A stretch of 64,000 nt of DNA, from NCBI RefSeq assembly GCF_002705925.1, contig NZ_NKRE01000001.1:1888967-1952966 (forward strand), written 5' to 3'. Positions 27,578-37,105 of this stretch are shown piece by piece. How positions within the stretch are numbered: the first letter of the stretch is position 1; each line of letters starts with the position of its first letter. Under the pieces are notes generated by a model. It saw only the letters and a program-made list of their open reading frames with translations. It was not told the origin of the DNA and made no database searches. This stretch comes from Mycobacterium ostraviense (GTDB lineage: Bacteria > Actinomycetota > Actinomycetes > Mycobacteriales > Mycobacteriaceae). The position numbers were made by a program, and so were the translations under genes.

Positions 27578-28691
27578 GGCGTCGGAACCGTTCTCGCAGT
27601 TGCCGGTACCGCAACGTCATTGCCCCCGGAGTAGCCCGGTCGACCAGCCGAATCAATCCCTCGTTGATGGCGTCGGGCTTCTCCAGCAGCGCCAGATGAC
27701 TTGCCCCGCTGACGATGACCAGTTCCGACTGCGGCAGCGAAGCCGCCATCTTCTTCGAGTATTCGTCCGGGGTGAGCAGGTCGTGGTCGCCGCAAGCAAT
27801 CAGGGTGGGGACCTTCAGCAGCGTCCACAACCCGGCGGTTTCGTCGTGGACTTCCAAGGCCTGCAGGAACTCCACCAGGGTGGCGATCGGGGTGTCGTTC
27901 ATCATCCGCTGCGAGAACGCGTCCAGGCTCCGGCTGACCTGCAGGTCGCTGAAGGACGCGGCGCGCAGGACCGGGGCGATCAGCGACCGGGACACGGTGC
28001 GGCCCCGGTGTACCAGCTTCGGCGCGGAGCGGGCGGTGAAGCGCACGGCCTCCAACGCCGGGTTCTTCAGGAACTCGCCGAGCGGTGAGCGCGTCACCCC
28101 TTCGGCGGCCGAGGAGATCACCGCCGCCCCCACGATCCGTCGCCGGCGCCCATAGTGCTCGGGAAACTGGCGGGCATGCGACAACACCGTCATGCCGCCC
28201 ATGGAATGACCGACCAGCACAATCGGCCCGCGCGGCGCGGTGGCCCGCAGCACCGTTTCCAGGTCCTGGCCCAGCTGGGTCAGTGTGTAGGTCTCGGGTG
28301 CGGCTTCGCCGGACTGGCCATGCCCACGCTGGTCGTAGAAGACCATCCGCACCTGCGAGCCCCAGTGTTCGCCCAGCCGCATCCGCTGAAAGTGGAAGGC
28401 GCCCATGCGGAGGCAAAAGCCGTGGGCGAACACCACGGTCACCGGGGCGTCGATCGGCCCGGCCTCGCGCACCGCCAACTGCACCCCGTCGGGGGTGGTC
28501 ACCACGTGGCCGCGATCGCTGTCCAGCCGCTCGAAATCCTCGTCGGCGTAAGGGTCTTCGACGACGCCGCTGCGTTCGGCCAGCGAGCGGCGGGCAGCGG
28601 CTCCGACGATCGTGGCGACCGCGGTCAGCCCGGCGCCTCCCGCAAGCCAGGCCCTGCCCTGGTAACCTTTATGGGATTCGTTGGGATTCAA
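27570..28691 (-). CDS. Alpha/beta hydrolase
   Basis: Alpha/beta-hydrolase fold protein of about 373 residues. An N-terminal hydrophobic stretch ([20 protein letters not shown]) could be a membrane anchor or signal. Oxyanion motif [24 protein letters not shown], nucleophile elbow [11 protein letters not shown] (Ser), acid in [14 protein letters not shown] and His in [12 protein letters not shown] complete a canonical triad. The substrate is unknown. The start is uncertain: a TTG at 28691 gives the conserved N-terminus and overlaps alr by 23 bases. M. tuberculosis, as I recall, lacks this gene between Rv3422c and alr. Confidence 0.85.
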   Translation of the reverse strand: MNPNESHKGYQGRAWLAGGAGLTAVATIVGAAARRSLAERSGVVEDPYADEDFERLDSDRGHVVTTPDGVQLAVREAGPIDAPVTVVFAHGFCLRMGAFHFQRMRLGEHWGSQVRMVFYDQRGHGQSGEAAPETYTLTQLGQDLETVLRATAPRGPIVLVGHSMGGMTVLSHARQFPEHYGRRRRIVGAAVISSAAEGVTRSPLGEFLKNPALEAVRFTARSAPKLVHRGRTVSRSLIAPVLRAASFSDLQVSRSLDAFSQRMMNDTPIATLVEFLQALEVHDETAGLWTLLKVPTLIACGDHDLLTPDEYSKKMAASLPQSELVIVSGASHLALLEKPDAINEGLIRLVDRATPGAMTLRYRQLRERFRRRG

Positions 28692-29847
28692 CGGCTTCGG
28701 CCTCGCGATAGGTCCTGGTGATGCGCCCGCGCGGGCTGGTGACCACTTCGTAGTGGATGGTGCCGACCAGATCGGCCCAGTCCTGTGCGGTGGGCTCGCC
28801 CCGGGTGCCGGGCCCGAACAGAATGGCCTCGTCACCTTCGGTCACGTCGACCCGGCCGGGGCCGAGGTCGACGACGAACTGGTCCATGCAGATCCGGCCG
28901 ACGCCCGGTCGTCGCCGGCCGTTGATCAGTACCTCGAGACGCCCGCCCAGCGATCGGAACACGCCGTCGGCGTAGCCGATCGGCAGCAGCGCAACCGTGG
29001 TGTCGTGCGGCGCGATCCAGGTGTGCCCGTACGACACGCCTTCTCCTGCGGGAACCGACTTGACCAGCGCCACAGGGCATTTCACGGTCATCGCCGGCAC
29101 CAGGCCCATGTCGCCCAACTTGGGTACCGGGCTCAGCCCGTACACCGCGATGCCCGGCCGCACCAGGTCGAGGGTCAGGTCGGGACGGGCCATGGTCGCC
29201 GACGAATTCGACAGATGCGCCACCTCGAACCCGACGCCCTGTTCGCGGGCGTATCCCAGCATGTCCCGGAACCGTTGTGCCTGAACGTCGTTGATGGGCT
29301 GTTCCGGGGCGTCGGCGTAGACCAGGTGCGACATCAGCCCCCGCAGCCGGATCGCATTTTCGGTGACGGCCTGACGCAACCTGGCCAGCATCTCCGGGTA
29401 CAGCGCCGGCGCCACGCCGTTGCGGTTCAGCCCGGTGTCGACCTTGACGGTCACCGTCGCCGTCTTGCCGGTACGGGCCACCGCATCTAGCAGTTCGTCG
29501 AGTTGACGTGCCGACGAGACCGCGATTTCGACGTCGGCAACCAGCGCAGGCCCGAAATCGATGCCGGGTGGATGTAACCAGGCCAGCACCGGCGCGGTGA
29601 TGCCGTCGGCGCGCAGCGCCAGCGCCTCGTCGACGGTGGCGACACCGAGTTCGGCCGCCCCCGCCGCCAGCGCCGCCCGGGCGACCCTGGTCGCGCCGTG
29701 GCCGTAGCCATCGGCCTTGACGACGGCCATGACCTGTGCGTTCCCGGCGTGTTCACGCAACACCCGCACGTTGTGTTCGACGGCGCCCAGGTCGACCACA
29801 GCCTCGGCCAGGACGCCCGGTGTCCGGGATATCGGCGTAACGGCCAA
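28669..29847 (-). CDS. alr: Alanine racemase
   Basis: PLP enzyme of 392 residues that makes D-alanine for peptidoglycan. The PLP lysine lies in [13 protein letters not shown], and the second catalytic Tyr in [11 protein letters not shown]. The barrel and C-terminal beta domain ([27 protein letters not shown]) are complete. It is the D-cycloserine target. A large nested inverted repeat stands in its upstream region. The downstream hydrolase gene overlaps its 3' end. Confidence 0.96.
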   Translation of the reverse strand: MAVTPISRTPGVLAEAVVDLGAVEHNVRVLREHAGNAQVMAVVKADGYGHGATRVARAALAAGAAELGVATVDEALALRADGITAPVLAWLHPPGIDFGPALVADVEIAVSSARQLDELLDAVARTGKTATVTVKVDTGLNRNGVAPALYPEMLARLRQAVTENAIRLRGLMSHLVYADAPEQPINDVQAQRFRDMLGYAREQGVGFEVAHLSNSSATMARPDLTLDLVRPGIAVYGLSPVPKLGDMGLVPAMTVKCPVALVKSVPAGEGVSYGHTWIAPHDTTVALLPIGYADGVFRSLGGRLEVLINGRRRPGVGRICMDQFVVDLGPGRVDVTEGDEAILFGPGTRGEPTAQDWADLVGTIHYEVVTSPRGRITRTYREAEAVESQRIP

Positions 29848-29927
29848 CGAAGTCGTGCTCCCACTCGTCTGTGTGTCGGTTCGCAGCCATTCTCCCAGAA
29901 CGGTTCGGATCGCTGGCGAGAGCTACG

Positions 29928-30079
29928 CGGCGTTGGTCACATGCGTCACACCCGTCTCTAGGTTGGCGGGCACCCGATGTGCCCACCTAACAACGACAAC
30001 CTCACGTGTCGCTACTAGGTGGGCACGACGAACACCGTCCCCGCCAGAGGCCAATGTGACGGATGTGACATGACGCCGC
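29928..30079 (-). repeat. Nested inverted repeat in alr leader
   Basis: Outer arms GTCACATGCGTCACA (29936-29950) and TGTGACGGATGTGAC (30055-30069) pair with one mismatch, and weaker pairing extends outward to GGCGT. An inner 11-bp perfect repeat is GTGCCCACCTA (29979-29989) with TAGGTGGGCAC (30016-30026). A third, GGGCAC-N5-GTGCCC (29968-29984), would compete with the inner stem. It lies between gadB's stop and alr's start on the minus strand. It could be a MITE-like insert, the gadB terminator or an RNA switch. Confidence 0.7.
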
Positions 30080-30109
30080 CGCGGCGCGCCCGCCCCCGAC
30101 GGGTCCGCG

Positions 30110-31492
30110 CTAATGCGCGAAGTGCTGGGCGTCGTAATGCCCGCCGGGCTTGAGCTTGTCCAGGGTCCGCACCGCCGTAGAGATGTCGTCATGCAATGCC
30201 CGGGCCAGGTCGGCGGAAAGTCCTTCCCGCACCACAATGCGCAGTACGGAGATGTCTGTGGCGTTGTCCGGCATGGTGTAGGCCGGCACCTGCCATCCGC
30301 ACGTCCGCAACTCGTGCGAGAGGTCGAACTCGGTGTAACCGCGGTCCCCGGCGAGCCGGAAGGCGACCACCGGAATCGCCGAACCGTCCGACATCAACTC
30401 GCAATGTTCGGCGCTCTCTAGCTGCTCGCCGAGCCACCGCGCCGTCTGCGACAGGGCCTGCATGATCTTGGTGTAACCCTCGCGGCCCAGCCGCAGGAAG
30501 TTGTAATACTGGCCGACAACCTGGTTGCCCGGACGCGAGAAGTTCAGCGTGAACGTCGGCATGTCGCCGCCGAGGTAATTGACCCGGAACACCAAGTCCT
30601 CCGGCAGGTACTCGGGACCGCGCCACACCACGAACCCGACGCCGGGATAGGTCAACCCGTACTTGTGCCCGCTGACGTTGATCGACACCACCCGCGACAG
30701 CCGGAAGTCCCACTGCAGGTCGGGATGCAGGAACGGCACCACGAAGCCGCCGCTGGCGGCGTCGACGTGCACCGGGACGTCGACACCGCCACCCGCCGCC
30801 AATGTGTCCAGCGCCGCGCAGATCTCGGCGACCGGCTCCAGCTCACCGGTGTAGGTGGTGCCCAGAATCGCCACCACACCGATGGTGTCCTCGTCGACGG
30901 CATCGATGACCTGCTCGGGAGTAATGACGTAGCGCCCTTTTTCCATCGGCAGATAACGGGGTTCGACGTCGAAGTAACGGCAGAACTTCTCCCACACCAC
31001 CTGCACGTTGGAACCCATCACCAGGTTGGGTGTGCGGCCCTTCCAGTCCTTGGTCTTTGCCCGCCAACGCCACTTCATTGCCAGCCCGCCCAGCATTACC
31101 GCCTCACTGGAGCCGATCGTCGACACCCCGGTGGCGCTGCCCGGGTCGTCGTCGCGCAGCCCCTCGGCGTGGAACAGGTCGGCCACCATGGATACGCAGC
31201 GGGACTCGATGGCCGCGGTCGCCGGGTATTCGTCTTTGTCGATCATGTTCTTGTCGAACGTCTCGGCCATCAGCTGCCCGGCCTCGGGGTCCATCCAGGT
31301 GGTGACAAAGGTGGCCAGGTTCAGCCGCGAACTGCCGTCGAGCATCAGCTCGTCGTGGATGAACTGGTAGGCGGCTTCGGGTTCCATCGATTCCTCGGGC
31401 AGCCGGAGCGCCGGGACGGGCGCGGTGAACATCCGCCCGGTGTAGGCCGGGGCAATCGAGTGCGTGGGCACGGACGGGTGGCTGGGGGGCAC
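30110..31492 (-). CDS. gadB: Glutamate decarboxylase
   Basis: PLP enzyme of 460 residues, the same length as M. tuberculosis GadB (Rv3432c). It converts glutamate to GABA with uptake of a proton, a step of the GABA shunt and of acid tolerance. The PLP lysine is in SINVSGHKYGLTYPG, and HVDAASGGFVVPF holds the ring-stacking and Asp residues. The C-terminus ends GGHYDAQHFAH. No membrane segment. Confidence 0.96.
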   Translation of the reverse strand: MPPSHPSVPTHSIAPAYTGRMFTAPVPALRLPEESMEPEAAYQFIHDELMLDGSSRLNLATFVTTWMDPEAGQLMAETFDKNMIDKDEYPATAAIESRCVSMVADLFHAEGLRDDDPGSATGVSTIGSSEAVMLGGLAMKWRWRAKTKDWKGRTPNLVMGSNVQVVWEKFCRYFDVEPRYLPMEKGRYVITPEQVIDAVDEDTIGVVAILGTTYTGELEPVAEICAALDTLAAGGGVDVPVHVDAASGGFVVPFLHPDLQWDFRLSRVVSINVSGHKYGLTYPGVGFVVWRGPEYLPEDLVFRVNYLGGDMPTFTLNFSRPGNQVVGQYYNFLRLGREGYTKIMQALSQTARWLGEQLESAEHCELMSDGSAIPVVAFRLAGDRGYTEFDLSHELRTCGWQVPAYTMPDNATDISVLRIVVREGLSADLARALHDDISTAVRTLDKLKPGGHYDAQHFAH

Positions 31493-31519
31493 GGCGGGTC
31501 CTTTCGTTGTGACAGCGCT

Positions 31520-32941
31520 TTACAGGGCAGCCAGGGCGGCCCTGATGTGGTGCAGGATTCGCGACGCCGACGTCGGCGCGCCGCCGGGCCCTGGATCAAT
31601 GGCCGACAGCCCGGCCGCTCGGGCATGCACGAAGGCCGCTGCCGCGGCTGCCTCGGCTGGCGTAAGCCCCGACGCCAGCAGGGCACCGATCATCCCGGAC
31701 AGCACGTCACCGGAACCGGCGGTGGCCGCCCAGGATTCTCCGGCCGGACTCAGGTACACCGGGCCGCCGGGATCGGCGATAACGGTGACGTTCCCCTTGA
31801 GCAGCACGGTGGCGCCGAAGGTGTCGGCCAGCTTGCGGCAGGCACTTACCCGGTCGGGGCCGGGCGGTGCGCCGGCCAGCCTGGCGAATTCACCGGCATG
31901 CGGCGTCAGCACCGTCGGCGCCTGGCGATTGACCACCAACTCCGGATGAGCCGCCAGCATGGTCAGCCCGTCGGCGTCGACCAGCACGGGCAGGTCGGTT
32001 TCGAGTGCGAACCACAACGCGGCGGCTCCGGCGTTGTCGGTACCCAGTCCCGGCCCCACAACCCAGGCCTGCACCCGACCGGCCGCCGCCGGGGTGGCCG
32101 ACGCGATCACCTCCGGCCAATGAGAGAGCACCTCGGCATGGGCGCTGCCGGCGTAGCGGACCATCCCCGAGGTGGCCGCCACCGCCGCACCCGTGCACAG
32201 CACCGCCGCACCCGGATACGTCGACGAACCGGCCAGCACACCGGTGACGCCCTGGGTGTACTTGTCGTCGTCGGGGCCGGGTACCGGCCAGCGCGCGAGT
32301 ACGTCGGCGGCCTGAAAACCCCGCAGATCGGTGCCGGGCAGATCGAGTCCGATATCGATCAGCACGACGCGGCCGCAGTCGGCCAGCGTGTGGACCGGTT
32401 TGAGCCCGCCGAAGGTGACGGTCAGCGCGGCGTGCACCGCGGGACCGGTGATTGCCCCGGTCGCCACGTCGATGCCGCTGGGGATGTCGACGGCGACCAC
32501 CGGGATCCCCTTGGCGTCGATGTCGGCGAACACCGTCGCCGCCGCGGGACGCAGCGGCCCGGACCCGGAGATGCCCACTACCCCGTCGATCACGAGATCG
32601 GTTGTGGCAGGCACCTTTTCGACGAGGCGACCGCCGGCTTTGGTGAACGCCGCCAGCGCCTTTGGGTGGGTGCGTTCCGGATTGAGCAGCACCGCGCGGG
32701 CCGACGCGCCGCGGCGGCGCAGGAAGGTGGCCGCCCACAGCGCGTCACCGCCGTTGTCGCCGGATCCGACGACGGCGCACACCCGGCGGCCGGCAACGCC
32801 GCCGGTGCGACCGGTCAGTTCCCGGATGATCTCGGTGGCCAAGCCGTAGGCCGCCCGCCGCATCAGTGCGCCGTCGGGCAGGCTGGCCAACAGCGGTGCT
32901 TCGGCGTCGCGGATCTCGTCTGCAGAGTAGTAATGCCGCAT
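31520..32941 (-). CDS. nnr: Bifunctional NAD(P)HX epimerase/dehydratase
   Basis: Metabolite-repair enzyme of 473 residues. The N-terminal YjeF epimerase domain contains VCAVVGSGDNGGDALWAATF and DLVIDGVVGISGSGP. The C-terminal ADP-dependent dehydratase has VVGPGLGTDNAGA, LVDADGLTML, LTPHAGEFARL and AATAGSGDVLSGMIGALLAS with the catalytic Asp. It restores hydrated NADH and NADPH. The ATG at 32941 (MRHYYSADEI) matches the M. tuberculosis start; an ATG four codons earlier is possible. Confidence 0.95.
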   Translation of the reverse strand: MRHYYSADEIRDAEAPLLASLPDGALMRRAAYGLATEIIRELTGRTGGVAGRRVCAVVGSGDNGGDALWAATFLRRRGASARAVLLNPERTHPKALAAFTKAGGRLVEKVPATTDLVIDGVVGISGSGPLRPAAATVFADIDAKGIPVVAVDIPSGIDVATGAITGPAVHAALTVTFGGLKPVHTLADCGRVVLIDIGLDLPGTDLRGFQAADVLARWPVPGPDDDKYTQGVTGVLAGSSTYPGAAVLCTGAAVAATSGMVRYAGSAHAEVLSHWPEVIASATPAAAGRVQAWVVGPGLGTDNAGAAALWFALETDLPVLVDADGLTMLAAHPELVVNRQAPTVLTPHAGEFARLAGAPPGPDRVSACRKLADTFGATVLLKGNVTVIADPGGPVYLSPAGESWAATAGSGDVLSGMIGALLASGLTPAEAAAAAAFVHARAAGLSAIDPGPGGAPTSASRILHHIRAALAAL

Positions 32942-32971
32942 CGGTGTCAGCATTCCATGGGTGCGAGTGGC

Positions 32972-33685
32972 TTAGACCGGGGCCTCGCGTGAGCCGCGCC
33001 TGCGGAAAATCTCCTTGAGTCTTGCCGGATTCCATGCCGGCTGCTTGCGTTCCCTGGCCATCGGATAGAAGGCCAGGCCGATGAGGATGGCCGTGAAGTG
33101 CCCGATCGCGGTGAAGTCCAGTTCGGTCTTGTCCATGGTGATCAGCGGGAAGCCGAAGATGACGAACAGCACGCCCAGGTAGCCCCACCGCCACGGCTTG
33201 GCGATGTGGTAGGTCAGCACGGCCATCACCCCCACCAGGAAGTAGCTGACCCCGATGTCGCGCGCCTGCACCAGGCGTTCAGACGCGTCACGCATTTGGA
33301 TCGCGAAGTAGAGCAAACCTTCGCTGAAATAAGTAGCGCCGATGTGAGCGGTCAGTCCTACTGTGAGCCAACGCAAGTGGCCAAGCCAATGCTCGGCGGG
33401 CGCGAGAAACAGCGTGAACAGTAAAAGGTAGGGCTCCAGGTTCCGGCCGTCGATCCACAACAGGCTGGAGAACAGCACCTCCAGCGGATCTCGCCCCAGG
33501 TGCCTGATGTTGGTCGACCGGTGCAGCAGGACGGTGTGCAACTGCCGCCCGGTGAGCTGGTTCTGGATGATCGTCGTGATCGCCAGGACCAACAGCCAGG
33601 TGTACGTCAATGGCGCGTTGCTGACGAAATGCCACATCGCAAGCGCCCAGCTGCGCACTCGCGCCGACACCGATACATTCGTCAC
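32972..33685 (-). CDS. Rhomboid-like membrane protein (Rv3434c-like)
   Basis: Integral membrane protein of 237 residues with about six hydrophobic segments, the same length as Rv3434c. The first helix is around PLTYTWLLVLAITTII; others include PYLLLFTLFLAPAEHWLG, and the IGHFTAILIGLAFYPM segment carries a His. The arrangement resembles rhomboid family proteins, but the Gly-x-Ser protease motif is absent, so it should not be a protease. The function is unknown. An Rv3435c counterpart, expected next to it, is missing. Confidence 0.8.
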   Translation of the reverse strand: MTNVSVSARVRSWALAMWHFVSNAPLTYTWLLVLAITTIIQNQLTGRQLHTVLLHRSTNIRHLGRDPLEVLFSSLLWIDGRNLEPYLLLFTLFLAPAEHWLGHLRWLTVGLTAHIGATYFSEGLLYFAIQMRDASERLVQARDIGVSYFLVGVMAVLTYHIAKPWRWGYLGVLFVIFGFPLITMDKTELDFTAIGHFTAILIGLAFYPMARERKQPAWNPARLKEIFRRRGSREAPV

Positions 33686-33740
33686 GCGTCAACTTTTGCA
33701 TGCCCGGCGTTGCCGCGTGAAGGGTCGGGCCGTGCGTCCG

Positions 33741-35609
33741 CTACTCCACGGTGACGGACTTGGCCAGGTTGCGCGGCTTGTCCACGTCGTAACCCCGGGC
33801 CTGGGCAACCGCGGCGGCGAACACCTGAAGCGGGATGGTCGACAGCAGCGGTTGCAAAAGCGTTGACACCGCCGGGATTTCGATCAGGTGATCGGCGTAG
33901 GGACGCACGGTGTCGTCGCCCTCCTCGGCGATCACGATGGTCACCGCGCCCCGGGTCTGGATCTCGCGGATATTGGACAGCAGCTTTGCGTGCAGCGTGG
34001 CCGAACCCTTGGGCGAGGGCATGATGACGATCACCGGCAGGTCGTCTTCGATCAGTGCGATCGGGCCGTGCTTGAGCTCACCGGCCGCGAAACCCTCGGC
34101 GTGCATGTAGGCCAGTTCCTTGAGTTTGAGCGCACCTTCCAGCGCCACCGGGTAGCCGACATGGCGACCCAGGAACAGCACCGTCGACGACTGCGCGAAC
34201 CGGTAGGCCAGGTCGGCCACCGGCTTGACTCCGGAGATGACCCGGGCCACCAGATCGGGCATCGCTTCCAGCTCGCGGTACTCGCGTTCGACCTCGTCGG
34301 GGTACTTGGTGCCGCGGGCCTGCGCCAAGGCCAGACCGAGCAGGTAATTGGCGGCGACCTGCGCCAGGAACGTCTTGGTGGAGGCGACGCCGATCTCCGG
34401 GCCCGCGCGGGTGTACAACACCGCGTCGCATTCCCGTGGGATCTGCGAGCCGTTGGTGTTGCAGATGGCCAGCACCTTGGCCTTCTGTTCCTTGGCGTGG
34501 CGGACCGCTTCCAGCGTGTCGGCGGTTTCCCCGGACTGCGAGACCGCCACGACCAGCGTGCTGCGGTCCAAAACCGGGTCGCGGTACCGGAATTCGCTGG
34601 CCAGCTCCACCTCAACCGGCAGTCGCGTCCAGTGCTCGATGGCGTATTTGGCGAGTAGCCCGGAATGATACGCCGTGCCGCAGGCGACCACGAACACCTT
34701 GTCGATGTCGCGCAGTTCCTGATCGCTCAAGCGTTGTTCGTCGAGCACGATCCGGTTGCCGACGAAATGCCCCAGCAGCGTGTCGGCCACCGCGGCGGGC
34801 TGTTCGGCGATCTCTTTGAGCATGAAGTACTCGTAGCCACCCTTTTCGGCGGCCGCCAGGTCCCAGTCGATATGAAACTCTCTCGCGTTCGCATCGTCCG
34901 GTTTGCCGTCGAAGTCGGTGATCCGGTAGCCGTCCGCGGTGATCACCACCGCCTGATCCTGGCCGAGTTCGACCGCGTGGCGGGTGTGTTCGATGAACGC
35001 GGCCACGTCGGAGCCGACGAACATCTCGCCGTCGCCGATGCCGAGCACCAACGGAGTTGAGCGGCGGGCAGCGACGATGGTGCCGGGGTCGTCGGCATTG
35101 GCGAAGACCAGGGTGAAGTGGCCCTCCAGCCGGCGCAGCACGGACAGCACAGAGGCAACGAAGTCGCCGGCCGTGTCGCCCTGGTGATATGCCTGCGACA
35201 CCAGGTGCACCGCGACCTCGGTGTCGGTGTCGCTGGCGAACTCCACGCCGGCCGTTTCCAGCTCCTGGCGCAGCATGGCGAAGTTCTCGATGATGCCGTT
35301 GTGGACGACGGCGATCCTGCCGGCGGCGTCGCGGTGCGGGTGCGCGTTGCGGTCGGTGGGACGACCGTGAGTGGCCCAGCGGGTGTGGCCCAAGCCGGTG
35401 GTGCCGGTCAGCTCGGACGGCGCCATGTCGGCTACCGCCGCCTCCAGGTTGGCCAGCCGGCCGGCACGGCGACGCGCTGTGAGCTTGCCCTCACCGTCGA
35501 CCACGGCCATGCCCGAGGAGTCGTAGCCGCGGTACTCCATCCGGCGCAGCGCGTCCAGGACGACCTCGCAGGCAGGACGCTGCCCGACGTAGCCGACAAT
35601 TCCGCACAT
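33741..35609 (-). CDS. glmS: Glucosamine-6-phosphate synthase
   Basis: Glutamine:fructose-6-phosphate aminotransferase of 622 residues, the first step to UDP-GlcNAc. The N-terminal glutaminase begins MCGIVGYVGQRPA with nucleophile Cys2. Two SIS sugar-isomerase domains follow (VACGTAYHSGLLAKY; VAVSQSGETADTLEA; FLGRHVGYPVALEGALKLKE). The C-terminus DKPRNLAKSVTVE is the usual one. glmM, two steps later in the pathway, lies 5 kb away on the same strand. Confidence 0.97.
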   Translation of the reverse strand: MCGIVGYVGQRPACEVVLDALRRMEYRGYDSSGMAVVDGEGKLTARRRAGRLANLEAAVADMAPSELTGTTGLGHTRWATHGRPTDRNAHPHRDAAGRIAVVHNGIIENFAMLRQELETAGVEFASDTDTEVAVHLVSQAYHQGDTAGDFVASVLSVLRRLEGHFTLVFANADDPGTIVAARRSTPLVLGIGDGEMFVGSDVAAFIEHTRHAVELGQDQAVVITADGYRITDFDGKPDDANAREFHIDWDLAAAEKGGYEYFMLKEIAEQPAAVADTLLGHFVGNRIVLDEQRLSDQELRDIDKVFVVACGTAYHSGLLAKYAIEHWTRLPVEVELASEFRYRDPVLDRSTLVVAVSQSGETADTLEAVRHAKEQKAKVLAICNTNGSQIPRECDAVLYTRAGPEIGVASTKTFLAQVAANYLLGLALAQARGTKYPDEVEREYRELEAMPDLVARVISGVKPVADLAYRFAQSSTVLFLGRHVGYPVALEGALKLKELAYMHAEGFAAGELKHGPIALIEDDLPVIVIMPSPKGSATLHAKLLSNIREIQTRGAVTIVIAEEGDDTVRPYADHLIEIPAVSTLLQPLLSTIPLQVFAAAVAQARGYDVDKPRNLAKSVTVE

Positions 35610-35674
35610 AGCAGACCAGGGTAGTGCAGTTGGACCACTGGACCCATCCTCAAAGTCACCGCTAACGTCGACGG

Positions 35675-36514
35675 GTGGCCCGCACCCGCAAGCTCTTCGC
35701 CGACCTCAGCCGCCGTGGTCCCCACCGCGTTCTGCGCGGTGACCTCGCCTTTGCCGGCCTACCGGGGGTGGTGTACACCCCCGAAGCCGGACTCAACCTG
35801 CCCGGTATCGCCTTCGGCCACGACTGGCTGACCTCCGCCGCCCGCTATTCGGGCCTGCTGGAACACCTCGCATCCTGGGGCATCGTGGCCGGGGCTCCCG
35901 ATACCCAACGGGGCCTAGCGCCGTCGGTGCTGAACCTGGCCTTCGACCTGGGTGTCGCGCTCGACATCGTGGCGGGGGTGCGGCTGGGCCCCGGCAAGAT
36001 CAGCGTGCACCCCGCCAAGCTGGGGCTGGTGGGACACGGCTTCGGCGGCTCGGCCGCGGTGTTCGCGGCTGCCGGCATGCCCGCCAAGCCGGCAGCCGTG
36101 GCGGCGATCTTTCCGACAGTGACCGCTCCCCCGCCGGAGCAGCCCGCAGCGACACTCAAAGTCCCGGGCCTGATCATGAGCGCACCAGGAGATCCCAAGA
36201 CGTTGACGTCCAACGCCCTCGAGGTGTCGCAGGTCTGGGACACCGCCACGCTGCGCATCGTCAGCAAAGCCAAGGCCGGCGGCCTGGTCGAGGGCAAGCG
36301 GCTGACGGCCGTGGTCGGGCTGGCCGGCGCGGACCGCAGGACGCAGCGTTCGGTTCGGGCGCTGCTCACCGGATATCTGTTGTACACCCTCGGCGGCGAC
36401 AAGGCATTTCGCGAGTTCGCCGATCCCGATGCGCAGCTGCCCCAGACGGACGCGCTGGATCCGGAAGCTCCCCCGGTGACCCCCGAAGAGAAGATCGTCA
36501 CGCTGTTGAAGTAA
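35675..36514 (+). CDS. Alpha/beta-hydrolase-like protein without Ser nucleophile (Rv3438-like)
   Basis: Soluble protein of 279 residues matching Rv3438. The fold looks like a dienelactone-hydrolase or chlorophyllase-type alpha/beta hydrolase: GIAFGHDWLTSAARYSGLLE near the oxyanion region and LGLVGHGFGGSAAVFAAAG at the nucleophile elbow. There G-H-G-F-G stands in place of G-x-S-x-G, so the usual serine is Gly. It is therefore probably not a standard esterase. The start is a GTG, 65 bases from the divergent glmS start. Confidence 0.82.
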   Translation: MARTRKLFADLSRRGPHRVLRGDLAFAGLPGVVYTPEAGLNLPGIAFGHDWLTSAARYSGLLEHLASWGIVAGAPDTQRGLAPSVLNLAFDLGVALDIVAGVRLGPGKISVHPAKLGLVGHGFGGSAAVFAAAGMPAKPAAVAAIFPTVTAPPPEQPAATLKVPGLIMSAPGDPKTLTSNALEVSQVWDTATLRIVSKAKAGGLVEGKRLTAVVGLAGADRRTQRSVRALLTGYLLYTLGGDKAFREFADPDAQLPQTDALDPEAPPVTPEEKIVTLLK

Positions 36515-37105
36515 GACCTGACTTTTGTCACTGTGCGCGTTCCCCTCCGCTGTAGCGCTCCGACCCTGGGGTTGGTTCGCAGCTGGTGCGGATTTGCGGA
36601 CGGGCGCCAACCCCAGAGCGCGCCGGGGGCGTGCATGCGCGGCGCGGAACAGTGACGTGCCCGTTGGCCGGGAAGTTGGTCCGGGTGCGTGCTCGACGGC
36701 ATCAGTAATCACATGAGCCACGTCAGTACCGTGGGCTGGCCATAAGGCGATTCCCAACTGCGCTAGCACCGGCGCTATCACACTTGACAATCGCCTATTG
36801 GTTAGTCGCGCAGCGCCTTCCGCCGACCACCCCGATGCACATATCCGAGCCATGCCCGGGGATTCGTGCGCACCCTGCGTCGCGCTCATACCCGGCCTAC
36901 CCCAAATCGACGACCTCACCAAAGCCATCGCCACAACCACGAACCGCGCAGTAGCCTGACAAAAGCCAGGTAAGACGTGTCGGGGGCGCACAACACCGAC
37001 CCGAACCCGGTCAAACCGGGATTTCAGCCACCCGAAAACATCGCGGTTGGGAATCTATAGGAAAACCGGGCAGACCAGCGACATGGCCCGACTCCAGAAT
37101 CAACA
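36515..37105. other. Gene-poor region with debris
   Basis: 591 bases without a supportable gene. A plus-strand reading near 36847-36958 looks protein-like (MPGDSCAPCVALIPGLPQID, ending TNRAVA and a stop) but has no start context and matches nothing I recognise. A short inverted pair GGCGAT / ATCGCC at 36744 and 36788 flanks a small segment. It is probably a remnant of mobile or lost genes. Confidence 0.4.

Noticed and set aside
30665..32992. 775-residue plus-strand frame over gadB and nnr
   Set aside because: Antisense shadow rich in Gly/Arg/His; both minus-strand genes are certain.
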